From Strongylocentrotus droebachiensis (taxonomy: Eukaryota; Echinodermata; Echinoidea; Camarodonta; Strongylocentrotidae): DNA of 64,000 nucleotides. Of this stretch, positions 36,301 through 49,626 are shown in pieces. Numbering within the stretch: position 1 is the first letter of the stretch; every line of letters begins with the position of its first letter. Location of the stretch: NCBI GenBank assembly GCA_035222895.1, contig JAVYIG010007501.1:37222-101221 (forward strand), read 5' to 3'. The notes beneath the pieces were generated by a model. It searched no databases and was not told where the DNA came from. It saw nothing but the letters and a program-made list of their open reading frames with translations. Position numbers and translations under genes: made by a program.

Positions 36301-39300
36301 CACGTTCCTAGACCTTTTTCTTCACGCCTACATATTCTGGAACACCCGTTGTCATGTCAGAGTTGAGAATTCTCGCACTTATATATATATATATATATTT
36401 ATATATATTATATTTCTACTTTCTGAGGAAATACCTTTTCCGAGTTCTACTGGCAAACTCTAGACAATATTCTTATACACCTAGGAGAGAGCGAAGGTCG
36501 AATTCGATTTTACAAAGTGCTTAGACAAAGGTCTCATTTGTCACTTTAAAATAGACACGGTCAAATCAACTTGTGTTTTAAGAGGAAATATCTGATAAAA
36601 AGTATATACGTTGGAGACTTATTCAAATAGAAGAATTCAAAAAGTCCTTTAATGAGAAATAGTCAATTTGCGATTCGAAAATTCTATTTTAACAATTTAA
36701 CACTTAACAATTTGTTTCTTAACTATAATGCTCCAGATGTCATGGTTCCATTACAATTAGTGGGAATAAACAATATTCTGACCAAACATGTTAATTTGTA
36801 CCAAATTTTCGACATGGAATAAATTGTAACAATAACTCTGGATTTGTATTGCGTCTAAATAAAGATTATAAAATGGGATCTGTTTTCACTCGTCTTCAGA
36901 AACGGACGTGACAACGTTGGTAAACGCTCACCTCCTCCACGGCCTGCCCATAATGACTATACACCCCAACAGGAACTGGGTAAGTTGAAGAAGAAGTTAT
37001 AGTAACGCTTGATATTTTCCCATAAGATTTTTCAGTGCGTTCCTCGGGTGACATAGAAATAACCAATTTGATCGTACGTTACATTATAGATACTTTCAAT
37101 TTAGCCAATTCGAAAGACATTTATGGTTGTTTTTACAGAGGAGAATCTACCGCCACGTTAAAGGTAATACAAAGTTTTGGTAAATTTTGAAAATTGGGTG
37201 GATAGTGAATTTTTACAATTTTGATATATTTGGATGCCCCTGTGGATGTATTATAAGCACTACAAAAAATAGCCCCTAAAACACTTCCGTTTTCGAGAAA
37301 AAGTTAATATAGAAATTTACCGGTGCTCCCGGTAAATTTTGATAAATTTCAAATAGCGCCTATGGCCGTACAATGGTAGCTGCGACCATTAGAATCTCAT
37401 AATTATGTAGTTGTGATATATAATTTCCAAACGGGAATAGCTAATCGGTCGATTTTAGTCAATAAACATTGTTTCATAGCTAAATTAATATATTGACCTT
37501 GAGAGGGAGCTATACAACATAAAGAGTTTATTATTTATAATTTCATAACTTTAGACTCGATTTCAACCGCGACAACGATCAATTAATATTGTAGGAACGC
37601 ATATGCTTCCAATATGTTAATTTGAACCAAATTCATGACCCCATACCAAAACTTTGTAATACCTTTAAACTGGCATTGTTGCATACAGAACCTTGGTTGA
37701 AACTAAGATTTTGGAAACGCGCCAGCTGAATGCAATGCATATGTTAATTAGCGAATTGAGCAAATCCTACAAATGAATCCCGATTATTTCATAAAAGAGT
37801 AACCCTTTTCCTGGTCATATCCTCTCATGCTCTTCTTGTTCCCGACTTCGATGTGCGCAGAAACAGACGAAGAACTGGGACGATTTGGCCCATCGCCGTC
37901 GATCTCCTCACGAACCCCAGGGAGACCCGCTGTTTCTCCCGAACGTGGGACACTTGCAGCATCATCATCAACTGCGATGGATCGCGAGGATGCCGGGGTA
38001 CCATCCGTTGGTTCTCCAGAGAGTGGTCCTAAGGAGCTTCAGCCGATACCATTGACTGACTTCCCTGCTTCCGTTCAGAAGAAAAGTTCACGAACCCTGG
38101 AGAGACCCCCTATTACTCCGAAACGTTTGACACTTGCAACAGTATCACCACAGGCGATGGATCGCGAGGATGCCGGGGTACCATCCGTTAGTTCTCCAGA
38201 GAGTGGTCCTAAGGAGCGTCAGCCGATACCATTGTCTGACTTCCCTGCTTTCGTTCAGAAGAACAGGCATTCCGCTTTCTTTCAAGAGGAATTCAATGTA
38301 AGAGAATTGAAACGGAAACTATGAAAGATTCTTAATCTCAACGGGATATTATGGGTAGCCAAATGGATCGGGAAAGGGGGCATGTGATTGTGGCCTCCCC
38401 CGTGCCTTTGCGTGACTAAAAATGAAGTTGTTGAGAAAAAGGGAGGGTGCAGAATATCTTATACGAACCCCTACCATTCTCCTTTTAGTTGCCGTGTTCT
38501 CCTGCATTCCCTGTACCTGTAAATCCATTGCTCCCATGATGCAAGATTGCGGGACCCACTGAATAAGTGATTTATTCAATATTGATTCTTGAAAACGTCC
38601 TTTCACTCTCATAGTCATAGCATGAACTTAATAGCTTACTTTGTTAACTAATTATTAATTTCAATTGAATTTTTATTTTAACAAAGGACTTGCCGGAAGC
38701 AAATATCTATCCTCAAACCGTTGCCAAGAAGCAAATAAACTTCGAGAAGAACAGATACAAGAACATCCTGCCATGTAAGTAGGCTTATACCTACGTAATA
38801 TCAGCGAGTAGCTTAAAAAGAAAAAAAAGGGAGTTCCATCTAATTGATCGATGAGATTGGTTTTAGTGTAAGATCTGAAAATCCGTCTTTGTCCACTGAC
38901 AGAACAATGATTTTATATCTTAAACAGTTGTTTTTTGCGATCATAAAACACTCAGGTATATTGTAAGAACTATTCTAGACAAACAAAAAAATTAAATCAA
39001 AACGAAGATCAAGATATCACCCGCTTCAGATTAACCGACAAAGATAATCTGTTCTTCCTCAGGGTCCCAAAATAACGACAATAAATTGATTAATTATTAA
39101 TAATAATAATAATAATATTGATAATAAAACAAATCCATGGAACAGAGTGACTTCATATTAATGATTATCATCATAACAAGAACAATATATTCGTAGAAAC
39201 CACACCACCTACCCTCAGTTCTCACCCCTAGCTTGATTTAATTTCAGTTTTATTGCAGGGTATATTTTCGGGAAAAAAAAAACTTACATATTACTGTTAA

Positions 39301-40539
39301 ATCTTAAGGCTACATATTATATTTAATATTTTCTAAGTAATTTTTGTTTTACATCTTTCTTAAACAATCTAAATTTATCAAATTTGCAAGCATTCAGAGG
39401 TTAGTCATAGTGACATTTACCACCACGATAAGGAAAAGTACGTTTCAATTTGATTGTATTCGGGCTAGGTAAGTTCACCTTGTTTCCATATCTCAAGCAG
39501 TATTCTGTTCATCAACAAAAAAATGTGGAGCCTCATCATGCAGAATTGTGTACATCAAAAAATAAAGGTGATTGATTTGGGGATTATGCAGAGTCTCTCA
39601 GTCTAGAGTGGCATGAACTTCATGCACAGATCTATGTTCGAGTGCCTTGAGCACCTTGCGTGGTGGATATGTGCGCTTTAAAATTACCAAATATTATTAT
39701 TACCATTATTATAATTATTCCAATTGTGGAACGCCGTCATATACAGTCTGATTGTGATTTAATATGTTCATCTTATATCTAGATGACTCCTCGAGGGTAC
39801 AACTGGCGATACTCAATGATGACCCGGATTCGGATTACTTCAACGCATCTTTCATTCCTGTAAGTGTACAGTACAAGCAACCATTCTCAGCCCGAGACCC
39901 TTTGGCACTTTGGTCTTGCAAAATCCGATTATCGTACTAAGTCCCTAGTAACCAAAACCATGTACAATGCTTTTTAGTATTGATTATCATCAAAATGATT
40001 AATTAAATATTAATTTCCATCGCATACTTAACCATTGAAAAATAAAATCTGCATTTATTCTACTTTATTCTGAATTACTTTATAGTTAAGGTGCGTTTCA
40101 TTTTCTTAGCAATTGAAATATATACATACCAAACATGTTTGTATGGTATTAATCAAAATGTTTGCTATGAGGAATATCCATTTTCTAGTATATGAATATA
40201 CAGTTATGGAATAATTTATTTCGTTAAAATACTTAATTTGTTATACGTCTATTGTCATCACATTCTCCTTCTCCGGCAGAGCTTCCAACATCCTCGCAGG
40301 TACATTGCATCACAAGGTAATGAAATCAATCATTATTTGATCCAATTGCCGATGCATAATTGAAATAAGGAGACATACTCAAATAATTCCAAGATGACAC
40401 TGCTACGTCTTTTTAATGCATATTATTTTATGAGTGGATTTTCTAATTTGTATGACTTTTTCTTGTAATTCTTTCCTTTCTATCTAAAGCGCATAGGGAC
40501 ATGATATCCTGTATTGTGTTATGCGCTATAAAAGAACTG

Positions 40540-40598
<59 letters not shown>

Positions 40599-43500
40599 GA
40601 GACACCTTAATTTCTTGATCCCAAATTCAAGTTAGCTATTAGTGATAAGGTTTTAGAAGTTGAGTTCACCTGCGACTTCGCTGGAAGTATTTAGCACACA
40701 TTTTGGGATCGAAATTCCAGCTTCCCGTATTTGGTTGTGTTTCATCTTTGTAGTCTGAATTTTTAGTAATAATATTAATATTTTGAAACGAAAGTTTAAG
40801 TTCGAACATTTCTCACATGAAGCATGCATGATATTAAACCCGAAAAATGATTATTACACAGTTATCAATTTACATCTAGCCGTTTAGAGGATCTAGACAT
40901 AAAGAAAGGTATTGCGTGAAGCTATCCCCATATCACATTTCTTTAAATAGAACTAGAGTACAAAGAAGAAGACAAAACATCCCCACAACAGATATTTAAT
41001 AAAGGTTAGATCAAGTCATCCTAATTATGAGTAATTCGTGACCTGCAGTGCTGCCAAATGATTTGCTTGATACTTCATTGTCATGTTTATGTCTGCAATG
41101 TTTACTTTTAAGGCTGATCGAAAGTTGATGGAATATATACACACAAAAAACTCTGCTTTTATTAGATTCCTCATATGTCACCTTCGATTCTGCCTTACGT
41201 ACCTCATTTTTTGCGTGTATAGTTATGCTTTGTTTTGCTTCTTAGTCATATTTGATATAAGAAAGTTTTGGAATGACTTACTTTTCATGATTTGCAAGGA
41301 CCGAACAAAGCCTCTATGGACGATTTCTGGAGGATGGTCTGGCAGGAGAATGTGACGACTGTTGCCATGGTCACAAACCTTAGCGAAGGAAACAAGGTAC
41401 TTTTTTTTTATGACAACATACTTTTTTCTCCGGGATCTTTTTTCGATTCCATTAGACATAAATTATATACCATTTGCATAAGTTGGTTATACCAATTATT
41501 ATACAGAAACAAAAATAAGTGAATACATTCATAAGTAAAGCATTTAAAAAAAAGAGATACAGAATGACATTTATCATGAAATATATAAATAAGCCCCTAA
41601 CTTTTCACACTTATACATGTAGAAACAATGCTATATTAACTCTCTTTCTCCTCCCGCCCCTTCGATCTAGAAACCCTCTCCGTCCCTCTCTTCCTACCAC
41701 TATACCACTCGCCCTCTTCCCCAACCACCCCTACACGCACACATTATCACGCACAAAATACACCCACTGCCTTCATTGACAGATTCACTAAGAATGAGAC
41801 TAATAAAATATACCAGACGCGATTACCCCCCCCCCCCCCCCCCATAGTTTGCTGTTGTCTCGTAACTGTGAGATCATGGGTTCAAAACCAAGTCGATGCG
41901 CTAGTGCCTTTTGGTAAGGCAGTAATCCTCATTTCCAAGTAGGCCTACCTCAGAGACAACTTAAAGCCATCTGTCGGCTGCTTACTTACAAGTATACACA
42001 TACAATGTACTTCTTAGCATTCAAGTACAACCATCAACCAATCACAATCACATTGTTGAAGAGTTGGTAAACCAACGGACTCCTGGTCAACTTTTGTAAT
42101 GGGGGTATCTTAAAAGTGCTGCTATTTTTTCCCTTCATTTAAAGAAAATAGTTTGATTAGGAAATTCCCTTGTTGAGCTACATGTACTTCATACGTGGCG
42201 TTTGCTACCCGGTGATGGTGGCCAGGTTCTAAATGTCTTAAATATGGTTCCCCAGGGGTTGGGTAACTTTTTCTAGGATGGTAGTCACAAAGATAGATAT
42301 CCAATTGTTAGTAATATTCAATTTGCATGTTTCCTTCGATTAATTAGATAAAGTGTCGTCAGTACTGGCCGGAAACGAGCACAACCCCTCTTCTTTTCGG
42401 TGACATCACCGTGGAGTTGGAATCTGTGGAGAAGTGCAGTGGTGGATCAAAGCGATCATTTGTCCTGCGAAAGGTACTTTTTTTATTTTTTACTTGACCC
42501 CAAATAGATTTTTGATTTAAAGACGTCCATTGTTCATTGTAAAAGTTATTGGCCGATTGATGTCGGGCAAAAGCAATACAATCAATAATTTCAATTAACG
42601 AAACCGCTATGTTGATATATGACAGAGGATGGAGAATCAGTCACAATAACCGTATTAACATAATTAACCATGAGTTGTATAGAATACAGAAATAACGCGT
42701 TCACGAGTTAAATACTGAAAACCCAATGAAAACATTGTTCCGGGCATGCGATAGCCTAAAAAGGTTTATAGTGGGATTTGTTTGTTATATGTTTGGCACA
42801 TTTTTTTCTAGGGCAAAGCAAAGACTCAGAGATTTCTTAATCAGTTCCACTACACTAAATGGCCAGATCGAGATGTTCCAAGGAACATGTCCTCTCTGCT
42901 CGACTTCATCTCTGAGGTGAAGAAAGATCATGAGCAGAACAACTCTCCATTGCTCATTCACTGCAGGTAAGTCTAACCAAGGAGGGTCCATGGTTTGAAT
43001 ACTAAAACGCTTGTATATCCTATGAAATTTCCCTAACAAGAAAGTACCATGGTAAACATGTTTTTCCTGTTATCATCGTACTACCATGGTTCTACCATTG
43101 GACATTTTGATGGTTTAACCACGGTAATATCATGTCAAAACCATACTAGTTATGAAAAGTACCATAGTAACCATGGTAAAAACATTAAACTTTCAAGCAC
43201 TTTGACGGTTACATGGTTCAGTACCATATCAGAGGTATAGAAGAATCATGGAGACAGAACAACTCTCCATCATTCTTCATTCACTGCAGGTATTAAAGTC
43301 TACACATGGAGGGTCCATTGTTTGAATGTTAAAACGTCCTTACAATATCATATAACCTTGATGGCGGTAAGCTAATACCTAACATAATTAAGAAAGGACC
43401 AGGAATAATACCCGTAGCATGATCAGACTACTACAACTCAAAGCTGACACCTTTTACGGTTCCATTGGTCAAATACGTGTAGCATGATAATTATAGCAAT

Positions 43501-46500
43501 GCCATAATCATGCTACTCTTAATTCTTATTTTTTCCATTCTACTGGAATGTAAACATTTCACCAAATGGAGTTGATACAAGTAGGAATACAGAAAACGCA
43601 TATGTTAAAAAATAGTTGTGTCAAATGATTATCCAGACTTTAAGAAGACAAATAGAGACGGCAAAACGAAAAAACCTAACAAAATCAATTCTTGTGGAAG
43701 AGGGTTCCTCTACCAACCTGCACATTGTAATGACTCTGCTACACTTACCACATTTACGGGCATCGCATGGCCCGAATTCACAAAGGAGGTTTGTGTGCGT
43801 CATAAATATGAAGCGTTTCGACGCGCTTCAAACCAAGGTTTGTCCAACGCGTCGAAACGCGTCATATGACGCACATAAACCTAGGTTGTCGACAAACCTC
43901 CTTTGTGACTTCCGGTCTATGAGATTGCTACATAATGATTCATTATTTGATTCCCACCCAGCGCTGGTGTTGGAAGAACAGGTGTGTTGATAACCATTGA
44001 CAGCGTAGTCTGTGAAGCCAAGAGAAACAAACTAGTGGATATCTTTGGTTTCGTGTCGAAGATCAGGCAGAATCGACCCAACATGGTGCAGACAAAGGTC
44101 AGCAAAATGAAACGCTTTATGTCGCGACATGAATCAATAACATGCAAGGGCTTTAAAGATCGAACACCTTTTTTAGGCATGGTAATGATTCAAAATCCTC
44201 TAATTATCAAATCAAAATTGATAATAAGAGAATTAGTTAGCAGATATATCTAAAAGTAGGATTACATTGAAAGTTCAATTTGTACAGAAAGGCCAACCCG
44301 AGTTTGGCCTTTCAGCGGGAACCAAACTTCCTTCTCAGCTCTCGTATATAACGATTTTGATTCCTGACGAATCGAATGAAACTTTGAGGGAATTCATCGC
44401 ACGTGCGTACCAAAAACTTTCAGTATAAATTATATCATCACAAATTGTATGGCAATAAACGAACATTGCAAAGTAAGTACGGTTAGGCCTAATAAAGGTA
44501 TAAAATCAAGTCCTCGATGGAAAAGCACATAGTAGTGCCATCTGAACACCAAGTCAATCCGAAAAGGAAGTCGTTCAAGGATTGTATATTGTTTCTTCTT
44601 TGTTGTAAATACAGGAGCAGTACAAGTTTGTGTACGAGGTTGTTCTTGAATACTTACTGTCGGAGAATACGGCTATCCCGGTCAACTATTTCACGTCTCG
44701 TTTGGCAAGGCTTCAGGATATTGATCGCAACAGTAAAGGAAGGCGAACGGGAATGTCTATCCAGTTTGAGGTAAAATACACCACCAAAAATACATCCTTT
44801 ATTGATCGATTGCCCCTCTCCCCTATCTCTACTAAAGATATCGTCATGATGTGTGTTTCCACCCGGGGTTTCCACCCAACAATCTGTCGGTACAATATGA
44901 GTTTATAATTTGAAAGTACCTCTGAATAAATAGTTGTATAAGTCACGTACAATTTGCTGGGAGCATGCATACTCGTAACGTGTGCCCTCAAACCTTAAAT
45001 TGTGTTTTTTTCAGTACCCACAAACTCCTCTGAGACCCTTTCACTTATTTATTCTTTATTTTGGAGGGGGCTGGGGTCGATCAAATTGCCTCAGAAAGAA
45101 TAATACTATTTGTTAATATAGATCATCATTTTACAAGTCTGTTGCCCTTCTTTTCTCCTGCCTCCTGTGTAGAACATCAAGATCCTGTGCCCTGATCCTC
45201 CTGCAAGTATGATCAGAAATGGAACCACGGCAGAGAATAAACCTAAGAGTCGATACGGCAACAGTCTTCCAAGTAAAGATTCATCATCTTCCCATTCGCG
45301 ACTATGATTACATACAATACAGTGATATCTAGTATATGTGAAATATATACATGCTGTGATGTGATGATAATGAGATATCATGGAATATATGTTTTTCTGA
45401 ATGATACATTACAAATTCGAACTGACATCAGATGATATCATTTTATATTGTAAACACAATTATTGCAATACATTTGTTTTCAACTTGGAGAAATAACTTA
45501 ATTTTTTTAAAGGTACCGGCGTTTTTATATGACCTATACCTACTCGAGATATTAGAACATCGAGTCTTAGGGCAAATCATCGTTTAAAACATAGGTTACC
45601 GAAATGGAGGTCTGAGCAATGATTTTATTATGTTCTATTTCTCAATCTTTTTTCTCCAAATTATAATAAAGGCCGAGTAAATCGAGTAATGCTGCGCTCA
45701 GTTAACACTCAGTCTTCAGATTTCATCAATGCTAGCTTCGTAAGAGTAAGTTATAATATTTTAATTAGTTTATCTACAGTTCGTCTGTTTAGAGTCAGTC
45801 AGTCTGGTTTGATGTACCTTCATTTAGTCAATATGACTATTTCAAGTTATTTGAGTAAATATAGTGTGTAAGAAATTACAGTTTGACTCATTCTTTATAT
45901 AACGGCATTTATAATTAGACAGCCTTGTGCTTCTGATGATTACGCCTACCTTTGTTTCTATCTATTTTTGAGCAAACTTAAAGGTCCGAAAGAAACATTT
46001 CTGCAAACTGTAAAATTTAAGGGAATCACTACAAAGATTCAAGCCATGACAATGATATGGGTCTCTTAGCAATTGCAGGTAGGACAATACAGATGAACGA
46101 TAGTATCTTCGTCTTTATTCATTTGACGACAAAACGAACTTTTTTTCTAATAAAACAGCTATCATCTCGAACACTCTTTGTCATAAATATTAATTCAAGC
46201 TACAGTTGGAATTCAATTTCCTATAAAGAGGAGTTCCAACGCTTACCTATACAACCTAAAAGCAATTTTATGATCGATTTATATCTTTGTTAGGGCAATC
46301 ATGGTCGGTTCATAACCACTGAGATGCCTATGCCTAACACCGTAGCTGATTTCTGGGTGATGATACTTGACTACCAACCAACGGCTATCATCATGCTGAA
46401 TGATGATAATCAACGAGACAAGGTATCTATGTGTAGTAAAACAAAATAATAAACATAGATTTAATTTACTGATTGTAATGTCCGTTGAAAAAAATGAAAA

Positions 46501-49500
46501 GAAAGAAAATTGATTTGGTTTTTTTCTAGCCATGTAGGGCTATCTTCCGAATAATGAAAATAGAAACAATAATTATGTAGTGGATAGTAAGCAAATATTA
46601 ATCGACTACGAGGGTAATGGTGCAAACTATCATCGCCGAGGTGATCTCGGGGCTACTATCTTCCCGAGCCGCAAGGCGAGGGAAGATGGTAGCCCCGAGA
46701 TCACCGAGGCGATGATAGTTTGTATCCATTGCCCAAGTAAAGGAGGTTAATATTTGTTTTATATCCCACATCGGCAATAAGGTCTATTTAAAGTGAATTT
46801 TACATAATAATAAGAACTGATTCTGCAGACAGTTTAGCTTCAGCTAGATTTTACAAAGCGCAACATGCATACATATAATACAGTTGATGCGCGCTCATTT
46901 GACATTGACATTGACTTTGACATTTCGCGTAACCTACTTTGCTATGCGTATTCAATGGGCAAGGGTGGGCAAGTGGGGTAGCAGCAAAAAATTACTTTAC
47001 AAAAGTACTATCTCGACCTGAGATCGAAAGATAGTACTTGTCTATACCTTTTTCGTGCTCTGTACAATCGCAATGCAAACAACTATACATGAGGGATATA
47101 ATAATAGATATATTTTTGCACTGAACATGTAAAGAGGGGACTTCCATAGACCGTGTTGTTAAGCTTCAACATTCCTAAACGTATTTGCCATCTTTGAACT
47201 TGATTTCATGTACCTTATTAATTTTTAAAACGACCAATGTATACTGAGTATTGGTATAGATGACATGCGATAAAATAATATTTCAACAGTTTTAACGCGT
47301 TTGTATTGTAAACTGCCTTTCTTTCTATTTAGAAGAACCTTCCTTGGTGTGTAGTTTTTGGCTAGATTGTAAGGCGGGGCTTTTTGGCATGTTGAAAAAC
47401 ATCGCCTTGATGCCACCAAACTCATATCACTATACGGAACAAAGCCTGAGTTACCATCAACCTGAGTGTGTGACATAATCAGTGTATGACTTTAACTCAT
47501 ATAATATATATGTGAACCGTATTGGTGTACACTACAACCAGGACAACTGTGATTTATATTATCCTTTGTTAACTGAAAATTGAGAATAGTTCTTCATGTT
47601 GGGATTTTAATAAAGAAATTATTTGACTTTAAATTTGTTTGGAACATTCTCCTAGAGCTGTGCACGGTACTGGTTCGACAATGGGATGGCAACCTTTGGA
47701 TATCTCTCTGTCTTAACATTGGCGACTACCCAAAGAGAAGGCTTCATCCAAAGGACATTGGAAGTTTCTAGGGGAGATAAGGTAAAGCGTCTTCTCAATG
47801 CGATCCTGTTTAGGTCTATATAGGTATTCTAAAACTTAAACCAATTATCGAGAGTAACGGACTGTTCTTGTTTTGTTTTGTTTCACTCTGTTTTTTCATG
47901 TTCTTGACAGGTTTTTACTTTGGGGAGTGTTTATTAATTTGTTCGATTTTGCTAGTTTGCTCTAAAAAGATGCCGGAAAGCGTACATCGAATTGTAAGTC
48001 TATCTCAAGTACTTTCTTGAATTATAAAGGAACATGGCGGATTTCTTTAAAAAACCTGCAGTCACGATAGTGGAGCAAATAGAGGGGATGAAGGGGGTGG
48101 GGGTAGAATTAGGCTAGTATCGTCAAAGACATGTTCATCTTTACTCAACCGAGGAATGAATATCGCCGTGCGGAAGATCGCTAGATAAATCAATTTGCAT
48201 TAAAAATAAAACCTTAAAAGACATTTATTTTCTAGACTGTAAAGATTTATAAATATCTGATACAGACATAATATTAGGGACGATGCCGTAATGTACACAC
48301 TATTTTTGATGAGCTTGCTTATATTTCATGATTATTTTGTTAGGTTCGTCATGTTGTAGAGCAGTACCAGTTTCTAGATTGGCCAGTCGATGTAATCAAA
48401 CAGAAGAAGAGCGCACGATCTCTTCTAAAGCTCATAGAGGAAATGAGGGAGGTCTACTCTACTCAAAACGAGTCACCGCTCGTTGTGCATTGCTTGTAAG
48501 TATACAAACCAAAACAAATGTAATATACATCGGATGGGCCTACTTTGCAAGTCCAGATAGTGAAATAGTATATGTATTATCCAGACTTTGTTATAAGTAC
48601 GATTTCAAGAGTAAATGCAATGTTAGGAACCTTCTGTAAATAGGACATACTAATGAGACAAAACGTTGACAGTTGGACCTCACTACTAAAAGTACTTTCC
48701 ATCTACAATTCTACACGATCTATCATTAATCGTCCCCACTCATTGTCTCTCCTGGGGCGAATGTGTTAACTAACGCCCAACCCTTCACACACAATGAGAC
48801 ACACACAAACACTCACACACGCACATTCACACACACGTACGCAGACACTCACACCGACGTGCTCTGTTTCGAAATATTTAATAGAAGTCTATATTGAAAT
48901 ATTTTCATTGCTAAAAATAAAAATGTCCAGGCTGATGATACTTCTTTGGTTGATAAAATAATACCAGATCTGTTTACGGTTTTGAGGCCTGTACTTTATT
49001 ATCATATGTATATAATACCCTTTACAAAGTTACCATAGGTATTAAACTTTCTACGTGTAGGCCTACATGACTTTGTATACTAGTTTATGAATTTGTTTCG
49101 TAATTAAATTTCCCACCTTCTGTTTGTTGAATATAATAATGTATGTTGTTTTGTTGTATATAAAAACGGAAATAAATAGAGACGAAGAGCCTGAATACTG
49201 GCATTCTGCCCCCACCCCCAGGCTTAATTTAAAGATTTGTTTGGGTAACTAGAAAGAAAAGTCTAACTTTTACTTACTACCCTATATTTATCTTTTTATT
49301 TCCAGGAATGGAGTAGGTCGAACCGCAGTTTTCTGTACTGTTCTTGAGTGCATCTCTCAGATACTTGACGAGGATGCTGTCAATGTCTTCCAAACGGTGA
49401 AGATGATGCGAAATGATAGGATGCACTTCGTTCAAACCGAGGTAAGGTATCCCGTATAGACATGACATTTATTCGCTCGAATGTTATAGTACTGTTAAAC

Positions 49501-49576
49501 ATTTGCGTACAGAAACGAGGTGGATCTTATGTTAAGCTTATATGAATGAGAGCATCTTCAAGTTCTTCTTTTTTTT

Positions 49577-49626
<50 letters not shown>

